Assembly (NCBI GenBank): GCA_016302655.1
Contig: JAEDNF010000073.1
Span: forward strand, 1 to 7,681
From: Oscillospiraceae bacterium
GTDB lineage: Bacteria > Bacillota > Clostridia > Oscillospirales > Ruminococcaceae
Reading direction: 5' to 3'
DNA length: 7,681 nucleotides
Part shown: in pieces, positions 1 through 6,441 of the stretch
Layout: each line of letters opens with the position of its first letter
How positions within the stretch are numbered: position 1 is the first letter of the stretch
Notes under the pieces: generated by a model
Databases searched by the model: none
The model's input: the letters and a program-made list of their open reading frames with translations, nothing else
Told to the model about the DNA's origin: nothing
Program-made: the position numbers and the translations under genes

Positions 1-1
1 A

Positions 2-1624
2 GACCTTGCTCTGCGTTATCTTGATCCGTACGGCTTCAAGGAAATCGAGTCGCTTCTTGATGTTCATAAGGACGAGCGCAACACATTCATCGACAAGATA
101 AAGGGAATGATACAGGAGCGCATATCCGACATCCAGCCGCCCCCGATAATAGAGGGCAGAGTCAAGAGCATATACAGCATCTACAAGAAGGTTTATGTCA
201 AGGGTAAGGATTTTTCCGAGATATATGATATATATGCCGTGAGAATAATTCTCCAGACAGTTGTAGAGTGCTATAATGTGCTCGGAGTTATCCACGATAT
301 GTTCAGACCTATACCGTACAGATTCAAGGACTATATAGCAATGCCCAAGCCTAACCGCTATCAGTCGCTTCATACAACGGTAATAGGAAGGGAAGGCATA
401 CCCTTTGAAGTACAGATAAGAACGCAGGAAATGCACAATACAGCGCAGTACGGCGTTGCAGCTCACTGGAAGTATAAAGTAGGAATCCAGGGAAGCGTAG
501 CAGGCGAAAAGCGCTTTGACTGGATAAGACAGCTTCTTGAACAACAGCAGGAGGCTGATGATGTTGAACAGATATCGGAGGCTATAAAGGTTGACCTTGC
601 GCCCGATGATGTATATGTATTCACGCCTAAGGGCGATGTAATCACGCTTCCTGCAGGCTCAAATGTTATCGATTTTGCCTATGCTATTCATACGCAGGTC
701 GGAAACAAGATGACCGGCGCTAAGGTCGGCGGCAGAATGGTAACTTTTGACCACACTCTGCACACAGGTGATATCGTAGAAATTCTGACAAGCGGAAGCG
801 ACAACTACGGACCAAACCGCAACTGGAGCGAAATTGCTAAGACCAATGAAGCCAAAGCGAAAATCAGGGCGTGGTTCAAGCGTGAACGCAGAGAAGAGAA
901 TATTGAGTGCGGCAAGGCGGCATTTGAAAAAGAAGTCCGCAGAAATAATATAATCATTGATGACGAAATTCTGCTTGATGCTGCTCATCGCCAGCGTTTG
1001 TCCACAGTTGACGACCTTTACGCCGCAATAGGCTACGGCGGTGTACAGCTTACCAAGATAATCACAAGGCTGAAAGAAGAACAGATAAAACAACAGCGTC
1101 TTAATGCGGCTCAGGCTCAGTCTATCGATATCGAAAAGACAATAGCGGATAACAATAAGAGAGCGCAGAAGAACGGAGTTGTGCTTGACGGAATTGACGA
1201 CTGTGCGGTGAAGTATGCACAGTGCTGTAATCCTCTTCCGGGTGATGAAATAATGGGCTTTATTACCCGTGGTTACGGCGTATCTATCCATAAGGCGGAC
1301 TGCCAGAATGTGCGGCTCGGTATGCAGGGAGAGAACAAGGACAGATGGGTAAAGGCTCACTGGGCGGTTAATTCGAGCAGTGCATTCAGAGCAACTATTG
1401 ATATTATCGCCGAAGACAGAACCGCACTTATTGCCGATGTTACAACAGCTATTGCAAGCAACCATCTGCCGATACATGAGATAAACGCTCATTATCTCAA
1501 AAACGGAAACGCCAATATAGTTATTACTATAGAAGTCAGCGGCATCGACCAGCTGAAGAGTATGATATTAAGACTTCAGAAGGTGCCGGGAGTCATATCG
1601 GCTGAAAGGACAGGTAAACTGTAA
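2..1624 (+). CDS. rel: Bifunctional (p)ppGpp synthetase/hydrolase Rel (RelA/SpoT family), 5' end outside the window
   Basis: Makes (and, in the full protein, hydrolyses) the stringent-response alarmone (p)ppGpp from ATP and GTP/GDP on stalled ribosomes. The frame is open to the left edge, so the ATG at 107 is internal: about 35 upstream residues (starting DLALRYLDPYGF) match the family. About 540 residues are visible of a usual 730-740; the N-terminal HD hydrolase lies outside. Seen in order, numbering from base 2: synthetase domain with GRVKSIYSIYKK, RFKD (107-110), YQSLHT (120-125) and EVQIRT (136-141); TGS domain (about 205-263); helical region; zinc-finger-like region with C401, C408, C409, H430 and C434; and a C-terminal ACT domain (about 462-537). 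RFKD is the RXKD signature of bifunctional Rel, as opposed to EXDD of synthetase-only RelA. All key motifs look intact. The stop overlaps the next ATG, implying co-transcription and probably translational coupling. Confidence 0.96.
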   Translation, partial: DLALRYLDPYGFKEIESLLDVHKDERNTFIDKIKGMIQERISDIQPPPIIEGRVKSIYSIYKKVYVKGKDFSEIYDIYAVRIILQTVVECYNVLGVIHDMFRPIPYRFKDYIAMPKPNRYQSLHTTVIGREGIPFEVQIRTQEMHNTAQYGVAAHWKYKVGIQGSVAGEKRFDWIRQLLEQQQEADDVEQISEAIKVDLAPDDVYVFTPKGDVITLPAGSNVIDFAYAIHTQVGNKMTGAKVGGRMVTFDHTLHTGDIVEILTSGSDNYGPNRNWSEIAKTNEAKAKIRAWFKRERREENIECGKAAFEKEVRRNNIIIDDEILLDAAHRQRLSTVDDLYAAIGYGGVQLTKIITRLKEEQIKQQRLNAAQAQSIDIEKTIADNNKRAQKNGVVLDGIDDCAVKYAQCCNPLPGDEIMGFITRGYGVSIHKADCQNVRLGMQGENKDRWVKAHWAVNSSSAFRATIDIIAEDRTALIADVTTAIASNHLPIHEINAHYLKNGNANIVITIEVSGIDQLKSMILRLQKVPGVISAERTGKL

Positions 1625-2265
1625 TGGAGATAAAAACGCTCACCTTAGGACAGCTTGATACCAACTGCTATATCGTAATCAGTGCGGCAGGCAATGCGGC
1701 GGTAATTGATCCTGCAGACGATGCACAGAAGATACTTGATGCGCTTAAAGCAGAAAATGCCGAGCTTAAAATGATACTTCTGACTCACGGACACTTTGAC
1801 CATACGGGAGCCGTTGCACAGCTCAAGGAAGAAACCGGCGCAAAGGTATATCTACACGAAAAAGACGAATGTATGACCGATGATACGATAAAAAATGTAG
1901 CTTATCTTTGCCCCGGTTTTGAGTATAAGCCTTATACGGTAGATAATATGCTGTCAGAAGGCGACATAATAAGGCTTGATGAGATAGAGTTTTCGGTTAT
2001 CAATACACCGGGACACACAGCAGGAAGTGTGATGTTCTTTGCGGAAAACTGCATATTCGCAGGGGATACGATATTTGAAGGCTCGGTAGGACGCACGGAT
2101 TTTTATTCCGGCGATTATACCGCCCAGAAAAAAAGCCTTGCAAGAATTGCGGCTCTGAGAGAGGACTATATTATTTATCCCGGTCACGGCAGTTCCACTA
2201 CCTTAAACCAGGAGAAAAAGTTCAATCCTTATCTCTCCGTAGACCCGATGAGCTTCTTCGGATAA
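1624..2265 (+). CDS. MBL-fold metallohydrolase, glyoxalase II-like (YcbL type)
   Basis: A 213-residue single-domain metallo-beta-lactamase-fold enzyme, probably cytoplasmic (no signal peptide). Visible metal ligands: THGHFDH (54-60, giving H55, H57, D59, H60), H131 in PGHTAGS, D148 in AGDTIFEGSVGRTDF and H188 in YPGHGS. These form the binuclear metal site of the hydroxyacylglutathione-hydrolase branch. The length fits the short glyoxalase II-like group, which lacks the C-terminal substrate domain of true glyoxalase II, so a thioester or related ester substrate is likely but cannot be named. The ATG shares one base with the rel stop (TAATG); purine-rich AAAGGA at 1605-1610 and AGG at 1612-1614 may serve as the ribosome binding site. 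In many Clostridia a gene of this kind sits between rel and hemZ, often with dtd as well; dtd is absent here. Confidence 0.93.
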   Translation: MEIKTLTLGQLDTNCYIVISAAGNAAVIDPADDAQKILDALKAENAELKMILLTHGHFDHTGAVAQLKEETGAKVYLHEKDECMTDDTIKNVAYLCPGFEYKPYTVDNMLSEGDIIRLDEIEFSVINTPGHTAGSVMFFAENCIFAGDTIFEGSVGRTDFYSGDYTAQKKSLARIAALREDYIIYPGHGSSTTLNQEKKFNPYLSVDPMSFFG

Positions 2266-2266
2266 A

Positions 2267-3718
2267 ATGATAGATTCGTTATATTTTAGTAAAGAAGCGT
2301 CGGTATATGCCTATGAGCTTGAACGGCTGATACGGAATTTTTCGCTTCCTCATAAGCTAAATATATTTGTTGACAAATCGCCCGAAAAAGATAACTATGC
2401 GGCTTTTTCGGCTGAGTGCGGTACGCTGTCGGTAAAGGTAAGCGAAAGCGGCAATAAAGCTGAAGAGACAGCACAGAATATCGATGAACCCGAGCGTGAG
2501 AACACGCTGTGTTCAATGCTTTGCAGATGTATGAAGCGGCTCGGTTATCCTGCTTTGCCGTGGGGAATACTCACAGGTGTGCGACCGATAAAGTATATCC
2601 GCAGTATATATGAAAAAATCCGCCCCGAAGAAAAGGCGGAGAAGTATATAAAAGAAGTATTGCTTGTAAGCGATAAGAAATTACAGCTTGCAAAAAATGT
2701 GATACGCTTGCAGGAACCCGTACTCAGCACGCTTGATTTAAAGAAGATAAGCCTTTATATATCAATTCCGTTCTGCCCGTCAAGGTGCAGTTATTGTTCG
2801 TTTATATCTGCGTCGGGAGAGAACTTAACAGGCATTGTCGATGATTATTTCGAGTATCTTTTGAAAGAACTCGGAATATATGCGGATATAGCAAACAGAT
2901 ACGGACTGACTGTTGACAGCGTGTATATAGGCGGCGGTACGCCGACAATACTGTCTGCTGTTCAGCTGTCGAGGCTTGTTGATATGATAGGCAGATTCCC
3001 GACAGACACGCTAAGAGAATTTACCGCAGAGGCAGGCAGACCGGATACCATTACGCCGGACAAGCTTACAGCGCTTAAAAACGGCGGAGTACGCCGCATA
3101 TCGATTAATCCGCAGTCGATGAACGACAGCGTTTTATCTGCTGTCGGAAGACGGCATACCGTAAAGCAGGTGTATGAGGCGTTTGATATTGCGAGAAAAG
3201 TCGGCTTTGACTGTATCAACTCGGATATTATAGCAGGACTTCCTACCGAAACTCAGCAGAGTTTTGAGACTTCACTCGAAAGGCTTTGCTGTCTTGAGCC
3301 GGAAAATATAACGGTACATACCCTTAGCCTTAAACGCTCGTCGGCGCTGTTCAGACAGTTCGGCGATGATATAGGCAAGGGTGCGTCGGATATGACAGCC
3401 GCCGCATACGATATGCTCAGCGAAAAAGGCTATCTTCCGTATTATCTTTACAGGCAGAAAAATATTGCCGATAACCTTGAAAATATCGGATACTGCAAAG
3501 AGGGTACCGAGAGCCTTTATAACATCTGCATTATGGAAGATATTCAGACAATACTGGCGGCAGGCTGCGGTGCTTCATCAAAGCTGTATGACGGTAAGAA
3601 TGTATCGAGAGTTATAAATTATAAGCATCCTCACGAGTATATATCACGATTTGAACTTATGAATCAGCGCAAAGCCGAGATAGAAAATTTCTTCGGGAAG
3701 AATTTTGCGCTTGCATAA
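2267..3718 (+). CDS. hemZ: Radical SAM protein, HemZ family (annotated as oxygen-independent coproporphyrinogen dehydrogenase)
   Basis: A 483-residue radical SAM enzyme. It has a long N-terminal extension with the HemZ-like WGILTGVRP motif (99-107), then the [4Fe-4S] cluster motif CPSRCSYC (C170, C174, C177; bases 2774-2797), the SAM-binding GGGTP (222-226), EAGRPD (255-260), and a HemN-like NPQSMN...GRRH stretch (281-297). Bacillus subtilis HemZ is about the same length. The family is named for oxygen-independent coproporphyrinogen III oxidation, but many clostridial carriers lack an obvious full heme pathway, so the substrate here is open. No other heme gene is visible in the window. The ATG lies one base after the preceding stop and has no clear Shine-Dalgarno sequence, which suggests translational coupling. 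The last codons contain the -35 box of the next gene's promoter. Confidence 0.93.
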   Translation: MIDSLYFSKEASVYAYELERLIRNFSLPHKLNIFVDKSPEKDNYAAFSAECGTLSVKVSESGNKAEETAQNIDEPERENTLCSMLCRCMKRLGYPALPWGILTGVRPIKYIRSIYEKIRPEEKAEKYIKEVLLVSDKKLQLAKNVIRLQEPVLSTLDLKKISLYISIPFCPSRCSYCSFISASGENLTGIVDDYFEYLLKELGIYADIANRYGLTVDSVYIGGGTPTILSAVQLSRLVDMIGRFPTDTLREFTAEAGRPDTITPDKLTALKNGGVRRISINPQSMNDSVLSAVGRRHTVKQVYEAFDIARKVGFDCINSDIIAGLPTETQQSFETSLERLCCLEPENITVHTLSLKRSSALFRQFGDDIGKGASDMTAAAYDMLSEKGYLPYYLYRQKNIADNLENIGYCKEGTESLYNICIMEDIQTILAAGCGASSKLYDGKNVSRVINYKHPHEYISRFELMNQRKAEIENFFGKNFALA

Positions 3719-3739
3719 ACTCTATTATTATGCTACAAT
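3711..3739 (+). promoter_or_regulatory. Sigma-A-type promoter overlapping the hemZ stop codon
   Basis: TTGCAT (3711-3716), a 17-base spacer, then TACAAT (3734-3739) preceded by TG at 3731-3732 (extended -10). The -35 box runs into the hemZ TAA (3716-3718). The expected transcription start is near 3745-3747, upstream of the ATG at 3772 but downstream of the ATG at 3730, so it also decides the start of the next gene. Confidence 0.8.
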
Positions 3740-3755
3740 ATAGAAAAGTATTCCG

Positions 3756-3763
3756 AAAGGGGA
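3756..3763 (+). promoter_or_regulatory. Ribosome binding site that fixes the start at 3772
   Basis: AAAGGGGA (3756-3763) lies about 9 bases before the ATG at 3772. No comparable site precedes the earlier in-frame ATG at 3730, which lies within the promoter region. Confidence 0.8.
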
Positions 3764-3771
3764 AAACAGCA

Positions 3772-4197
3772 ATGGATTTTAAAGATGAACTGGATTTTAT
3801 ATCCGACAAGGCAAAACAGCTCACGGATATGGGTATAAGAAAAGCGGACGAAGTAATCAGCATATCTAAGCTCAAATTCAGATGCATTCAGCTTGACGCT
3901 CTGATAAAGACTAAATACACCGAACTCGGAAAAATGATGTACGGTATGGTCAAAAACGACAGATCCGACGCTGACAGGATAGCACAGGCTGTGCTGGAGA
4001 TCGACCAGTTATATAGAAAGATGGCGCAGTTTAATGCAAAAATCGAGAAGATGAAGAAGATAGTAACCTGTCCCGTATGCGGAACAAAGAATAAGTTCAG
4101 CGATACCTATTGCATAAAATGCCTTCATAAGCTCGTATCTACAGACGAAGAGCCTGAGGATTATGCGTTTAATCCCGAAGAAACCGACGAGCAGTAA
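3772..4197 (+). CDS. Small protein of unknown function: helical/coiled-coil body with C-terminal zinc ribbon
   Basis: I do not recognise a named family. The 141-residue product begins MDFKDELDF. Residues 1-97 look almost entirely helical and charged, with heptad-like hydrophobic spacing (strongest about 70-97) suggesting a coiled coil or helical bundle. A zinc ribbon follows, CPVC (C100, C103) and CIKC (C114, C117), then an acidic tail ending EETDEQ. No signal peptide or membrane segment is seen, so it is probably cytoplasmic. The ATG at 3772 is preferred over the in-frame ATG at 3730 because a strong ribosome binding site sits 9 bases before it and the predicted transcript starts after 3730. 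It has its own promoter and terminator, so it forms a single-gene unit, though read-through from the rel-hemZ block is possible because no terminator separates them. The product could bind nucleic acid or protein; function unknown. Confidence 0.85.
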   Translation: MDFKDELDFISDKAKQLTDMGIRKADEVISISKLKFRCIQLDALIKTKYTELGKMMYGMVKNDRSDADRIAQAVLEIDQLYRKMAQFNAKIEKMKKIVTCPVCGTKNKFSDTYCIKCLHKLVSTDEEPEDYAFNPEETDEQ

Positions 4198-4204
4198 AAA
4201 ATAT

Positions 4205-4240
4205 ATCCGCTTCCGATTTTTTGCCGGAAGCGGATTTTTT
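4205..4240 (+). terminator. Intrinsic terminator of the zinc-ribbon gene, possibly bidirectional
   Basis: A perfect 11-bp stem (ATCCGCTTCCG at 4205-4215 with CGGAAGCGGAT at 4225-4235), a 9-base loop and a run of T ending at 4240, starting 8 bases after the stop. On the minus strand the same hairpin is followed by ATATATTTTTTA, so it could also stop proS transcripts. Confidence 0.9.
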
Positions 4241-4249
4241 GTAATAACA

Positions 4250-4279
4250 GAGCCCGGGAAGATGATACTTCTCAGGCTC
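4250..4279 (-). terminator. Hairpin after proS, probable first terminator of the minus-strand transcript
   Basis: GAGCC...GGCTC outer arms extended by an inner GGGAAG/CTTCTC helix (12 positions, one mismatch, one wobble) around a 6-base loop, 21 bases beyond the proS stop. On the minus strand the tail is TGTTATTA, weaker than a full T tract, so termination may be completed at the next hairpin (4205-4235). Confidence 0.5.
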
Positions 4280-4300
4280 ATTTTGTTATCTTCGTTTTTA

Positions 4301-6025
4301 TCAGTCGTTGTACTTTGCCATCAGCTCGTTTATCAGCGACATAACCTTGTCGGCAGTCTCTTCAACGGGTACTTTATACGAGAAGCTCTTGTCTCTTGCT
4401 GTAATCTCACAGCAGTTTTCCTTAAGGTTTCTCGGGCTTACTACAACTCTCAGAGGGATTCCGAGCAGGTCAGCGTCAGAGAACATAACACCTGCGCTTA
4501 CCTGTCTGTCATCGTACATTACTTCAGCGCCTGCGTTTTGCAGAGTGTCATACAGCTTATCCGCACAAGCCTTTACATCGGCGTCATCCGAGCGGACTGC
4601 ACAGATGTGTACCTGCCAGGGAGCGATAGGCATAGGCCAAATGGGACCGTAGTCATCGTGGTGCGCTTCACATACCGAAGCGGCAAGTCTTCCGACTCCG
4701 ATACCGTAACAGCCCATTATGGGAGTTTTCTCTTCGCCGTTGCTGTCAAGATAGGTCATAGCCATTGTTTTTGTATACTTTGTACCGAGCTGGAATATGT
4801 TTCCGACCTCGATACCTCTTGAAATGGATATAGAGTGCTTGTGGCAGTTAGGGCATATTCCGCCATCGAGTATCTTAGCAAAGTCGTGATATTCTACATT
4901 ACCGCAGTCACGCTCAATATCAAGGCCTGTGTAGTGATATTCTTCCTTATTTGCACCGCAGGAGAGGTTATTAGTGTTCTGAAGCGATGTGTCGAACAGA
5001 ACGGTTATATTCTCGGGAAGACCTACAGGGCCAATATATCCGGCGTTAAGTCCGCATTCTTCCGTAATTACCGCAGGATGAATCTCACAGCCTACGAAGT
5101 TGCGGAGCTTTGTTTCGTTGACATCTATGTCGCCTCTTGTGAATACGACAATGTAGCTGTCATCTGCGTTTCTCTGATATACAACCGCCTTACAGCTTTT
5201 TTCCTTAGGAGTCTTGAGGAAATCGCATATCTCCTCTATAGTATGGATGTTGGGCGTGTGAACAAGCTCCATAGGTGCCGATACTTCATCTCTTGTGTTC
5301 TCTATTATGCTGTCTGCGGCTTCCATATTTGCGTTGAATCCGCATTCTTTACAGCTTGCTATCGTATCTTCACCTACGGGGGTAAGAAGCATAAATTCGT
5401 GCGATACGCTTCCTCCCATCATACCTGAATCCGATTTTACGGATATAACTTCGGGAACGCCTGCACGCCTGAATATATTCTCATAAGCCTTGTGGCACTT
5501 GTCGTAATACTCTTCAAGATCCTCCTGCGATGTGTGGAACGAGTATGCGTCCTTCATCGTAAATTCACGCACTCTGATAAGACCGCCTCTGGGACGGGCT
5601 TCATCACGGAACTTAGTCTGTATCTGATATATCATGAAAGGGTACTTGGTGTAGCTTTTGCCGTATTCACGCACAAGGTGTACTGCGGCTTCTTCATGCG
5701 TCATTCCGAGTACCATAGGCATTCTGTTTCTGTCGGTAAAGCGGAGCAGTTCGCTTCCTATGCTCTCATATCTTCCCGACTCCTGCCACAGAGAAGCGGG
5801 CATTACAACAGGGAACTGTACTTCCTGACCGTCTATCTTGTCCATCTCTTCTCTGATGATCTGCTCGATTTTTTTCGTTATTCTTTTTGTAGGTGTGTAG
5901 GATGAGAATATGCCGTTTGCCATATACTTGATATAGCCGCCTCTCACCATTATTGCGTGGCTGTCTATCTGACAGTCGGAAGGCCTTTCTTTAAAACGGT
6001 CGCCTACCAGTTTTTCCAGTTTCAT
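4301..6025 (-). CDS. proS: Prolyl-tRNA synthetase, bacterial type with insertion (editing) domain
   Basis: Charges tRNA-Pro with proline in the cytoplasm. The product has 574 residues, close to the roughly 570 of bacterial-type ProRS. Domains: class II motif 1 (about 64-85), the THE loop (109-111), motif 2 with KFRDEARPRGGLIRVREF (138-155), an insertion domain (about 225-400) of the kind that clears Ala-tRNA-Pro, with CKEC (225-228), CPNC (391-394) and a lysine (K279) at the position of the important E. coli editing lysine, motif 3 (GCYGIGVGR, 438-446), and the anticodon-binding domain (about 470-570). The frame stays open upstream to an ATG at 6214, but that stretch is T-box leader RNA. The true start is the ATG at 6025, which has AGGAGG 8 bases before it and begins with the family-typical MKLEKLVGDRFKERPSD. 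It is convergent with the zinc-ribbon gene and controlled by its T-box. Confidence 0.97.
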   Translation of the reverse strand: MKLEKLVGDRFKERPSDCQIDSHAIMVRGGYIKYMANGIFSSYTPTKRITKKIEQIIREEMDKIDGQEVQFPVVMPASLWQESGRYESIGSELLRFTDRNRMPMVLGMTHEEAAVHLVREYGKSYTKYPFMIYQIQTKFRDEARPRGGLIRVREFTMKDAYSFHTSQEDLEEYYDKCHKAYENIFRRAGVPEVISVKSDSGMMGGSVSHEFMLLTPVGEDTIASCKECGFNANMEAADSIIENTRDEVSAPMELVHTPNIHTIEEICDFLKTPKEKSCKAVVYQRNADDSYIVVFTRGDIDVNETKLRNFVGCEIHPAVITEECGLNAGYIGPVGLPENITVLFDTSLQNTNNLSCGANKEEYHYTGLDIERDCGNVEYHDFAKILDGGICPNCHKHSISISRGIEVGNIFQLGTKYTKTMAMTYLDSNGEEKTPIMGCYGIGVGRLAASVCEAHHDDYGPIWPMPIAPWQVHICAVRSDDADVKACADKLYDTLQNAGAEVMYDDRQVSAGVMFSDADLLGIPLRVVVSPRNLKENCCEITARDKSFSYKVPVEETADKVMSLINELMAKYND

Positions 6026-6033
6026 TTTGTTTT

Positions 6034-6039
6034 CCTCCT
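6034..6039 (-). promoter_or_regulatory. Ribosome binding site of proS, fixes the start at 6025
   Basis: A perfect AGGAGG on the minus strand, 8 bases before the ATG at 6025-6023. It rules out the 63-residue N-terminal extension that the open frame would otherwise allow. Confidence 0.92.
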
Positions 6040-6276
6040 GAATTTCGGGCATAGAAAAAGCCCGAAGCATTTTGCTTAGGGCGAAACTATGTTCCGTGGT
6101 ACCACCTAAATTCGGTATAACCGCACTTGTATCCTCTGTAACGGGAGAGACCGGCGTTGCTCTTCGCACGCAGCTCAAAGACGGGTTCGATAAAAGCTTG
6201 TCGGGGACTCGCACCTACCGTCCCTTCTCTGTGACTTGTTTTTATCTACTGTTTCTTGTCATAGCCTTTCAAATAT
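6040..6276 (-). promoter_or_regulatory. T-box riboswitch (tRNA-Pro) in the proS leader
   Basis: Binds uncharged tRNA-Pro and then allows transcription into proS. On the minus strand: Stem I has AGTA (6250-6247) opposite GAACCC (6188-6183), flanked by a perfect GATAAAA/TTTTATC helix. The specifier is therefore CCC (6185-6183), a proline codon. The upper Stem I shows AGAGA and a distal GGGAC/GTCCC hairpin with a GGTAGGTGCGA loop. A GCGTGC/GCAACGC hairpin and a CTCT/AGAG hairpin follow. The T-box sequence AGGTGGTACCACGGAAC (6107-6091) holds UGGU, whose last base would pair with an A discriminator, as in bacterial tRNA-Pro. An intrinsic terminator and the proS ribosome binding site come next. The 5' end is estimated from the promoter. 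Motif-level identification is firm; the detailed fold is by eye. Confidence 0.95.
6055..6082 (-). terminator. Regulated intrinsic terminator of the proS T-box
   Basis: On the minus strand GCCCTAAGC (6082-6074), loop AAAAT, GCTTCGGGC (6068-6060), then five T (6059-6055). The stem is 9 positions with one mismatch. It sits 8 bases after the T-box sequence, as expected for the terminator that the antiterminator displaces. Confidence 0.9.
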
Positions 6277-6282
6277 GGCTTT

Positions 6283-6311
6283 ATTTTAGCATAAAACCGA
6301 TATCTTGTCAA
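6283..6311 (-). promoter_or_regulatory. Promoter of the T-box/proS transcript
   Basis: On the minus strand TTGACA (6311-6306), a 17-base spacer, then TAAAAT (6288-6283) preceded by TGC (extended -10). The expected start is near A6276, about 250 bases before the proS ATG, which leaves room for the whole T-box leader. Confidence 0.88.
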
Positions 6312-6342
6312 GAGCTCGCTTTATTTGTAAAATTTTTGTAAG

Positions 6343-6363
6343 AATGTCATGAATCTTGACATT
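6343..6363 (+). promoter_or_regulatory. 21-bp near-perfect palindrome over the -35 box, candidate operator
   Basis: Arms AATGTCA (6343-6349) and TGACATT (6357-6363) are perfect inverted repeats. The inner GAATC also pairs, leaving one T/T mismatch, so 9 of 10 positions are symmetric. It covers the -35 box (6356-6361) of the plus-strand promoter. This looks like a dimeric repressor site; no matching regulator is visible in the window. Confidence 0.5.
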
Positions 6364-6384
6364 TATGCTTTAATGTAGTAAAAT
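6356..6384 (+). promoter_or_regulatory. Promoter of the membrane zinc-ribbon gene
   Basis: TTGACA (6356-6361), a 17-base spacer, then TAAAAT (6379-6384). The expected start is near 6391, giving a leader of about 50 bases. It is divergent from the proS promoter, with 44 bases between the two -35 boxes; that stretch is AT-rich and includes TTTGTAA twice, 11 bases apart (6324 and 6335). Confidence 0.85.
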
Positions 6385-6441
6385 TATTATGCAAATTGCG
6401 CTAAAAACTATATAAAGCAATTTTGGAGGAAATATACTTTT

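Noticed and set aside
659..1492. A 277-residue minus-strand open frame opposite rel
   Set aside because: It lies wholly under an intact, well conserved rel frame, has no recognisable domain and no ribosome binding site noticed.
3730..3771. A longer start (ATG at 3730) for the zinc-ribbon gene
   Set aside because: It overlaps the promoter and lies before the predicted transcription start; the ATG at 3772 has the ribosome binding site.
4163..5905. Several plus-strand open frames opposite proS (about 137-219 residues)
   Set aside because: They are antisense to a complete conserved synthetase, share no family signature, and one begins inside the preceding gene and runs through the terminator.
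6092..6105. The GTGGTACCAC palindrome as a protein operator
   Set aside because: It is the T-box core sequence, whose consensus contains GGTACC; its place before the terminator explains it fully.
6026..6214. A 63-residue N-terminal extension of ProRS starting at the ATG at 6214
   Set aside because: This stretch is T-box RNA with specifier, T-box sequence and terminator. The ATG at 6025 has a perfect AGGAGG and the family-typical first residues.
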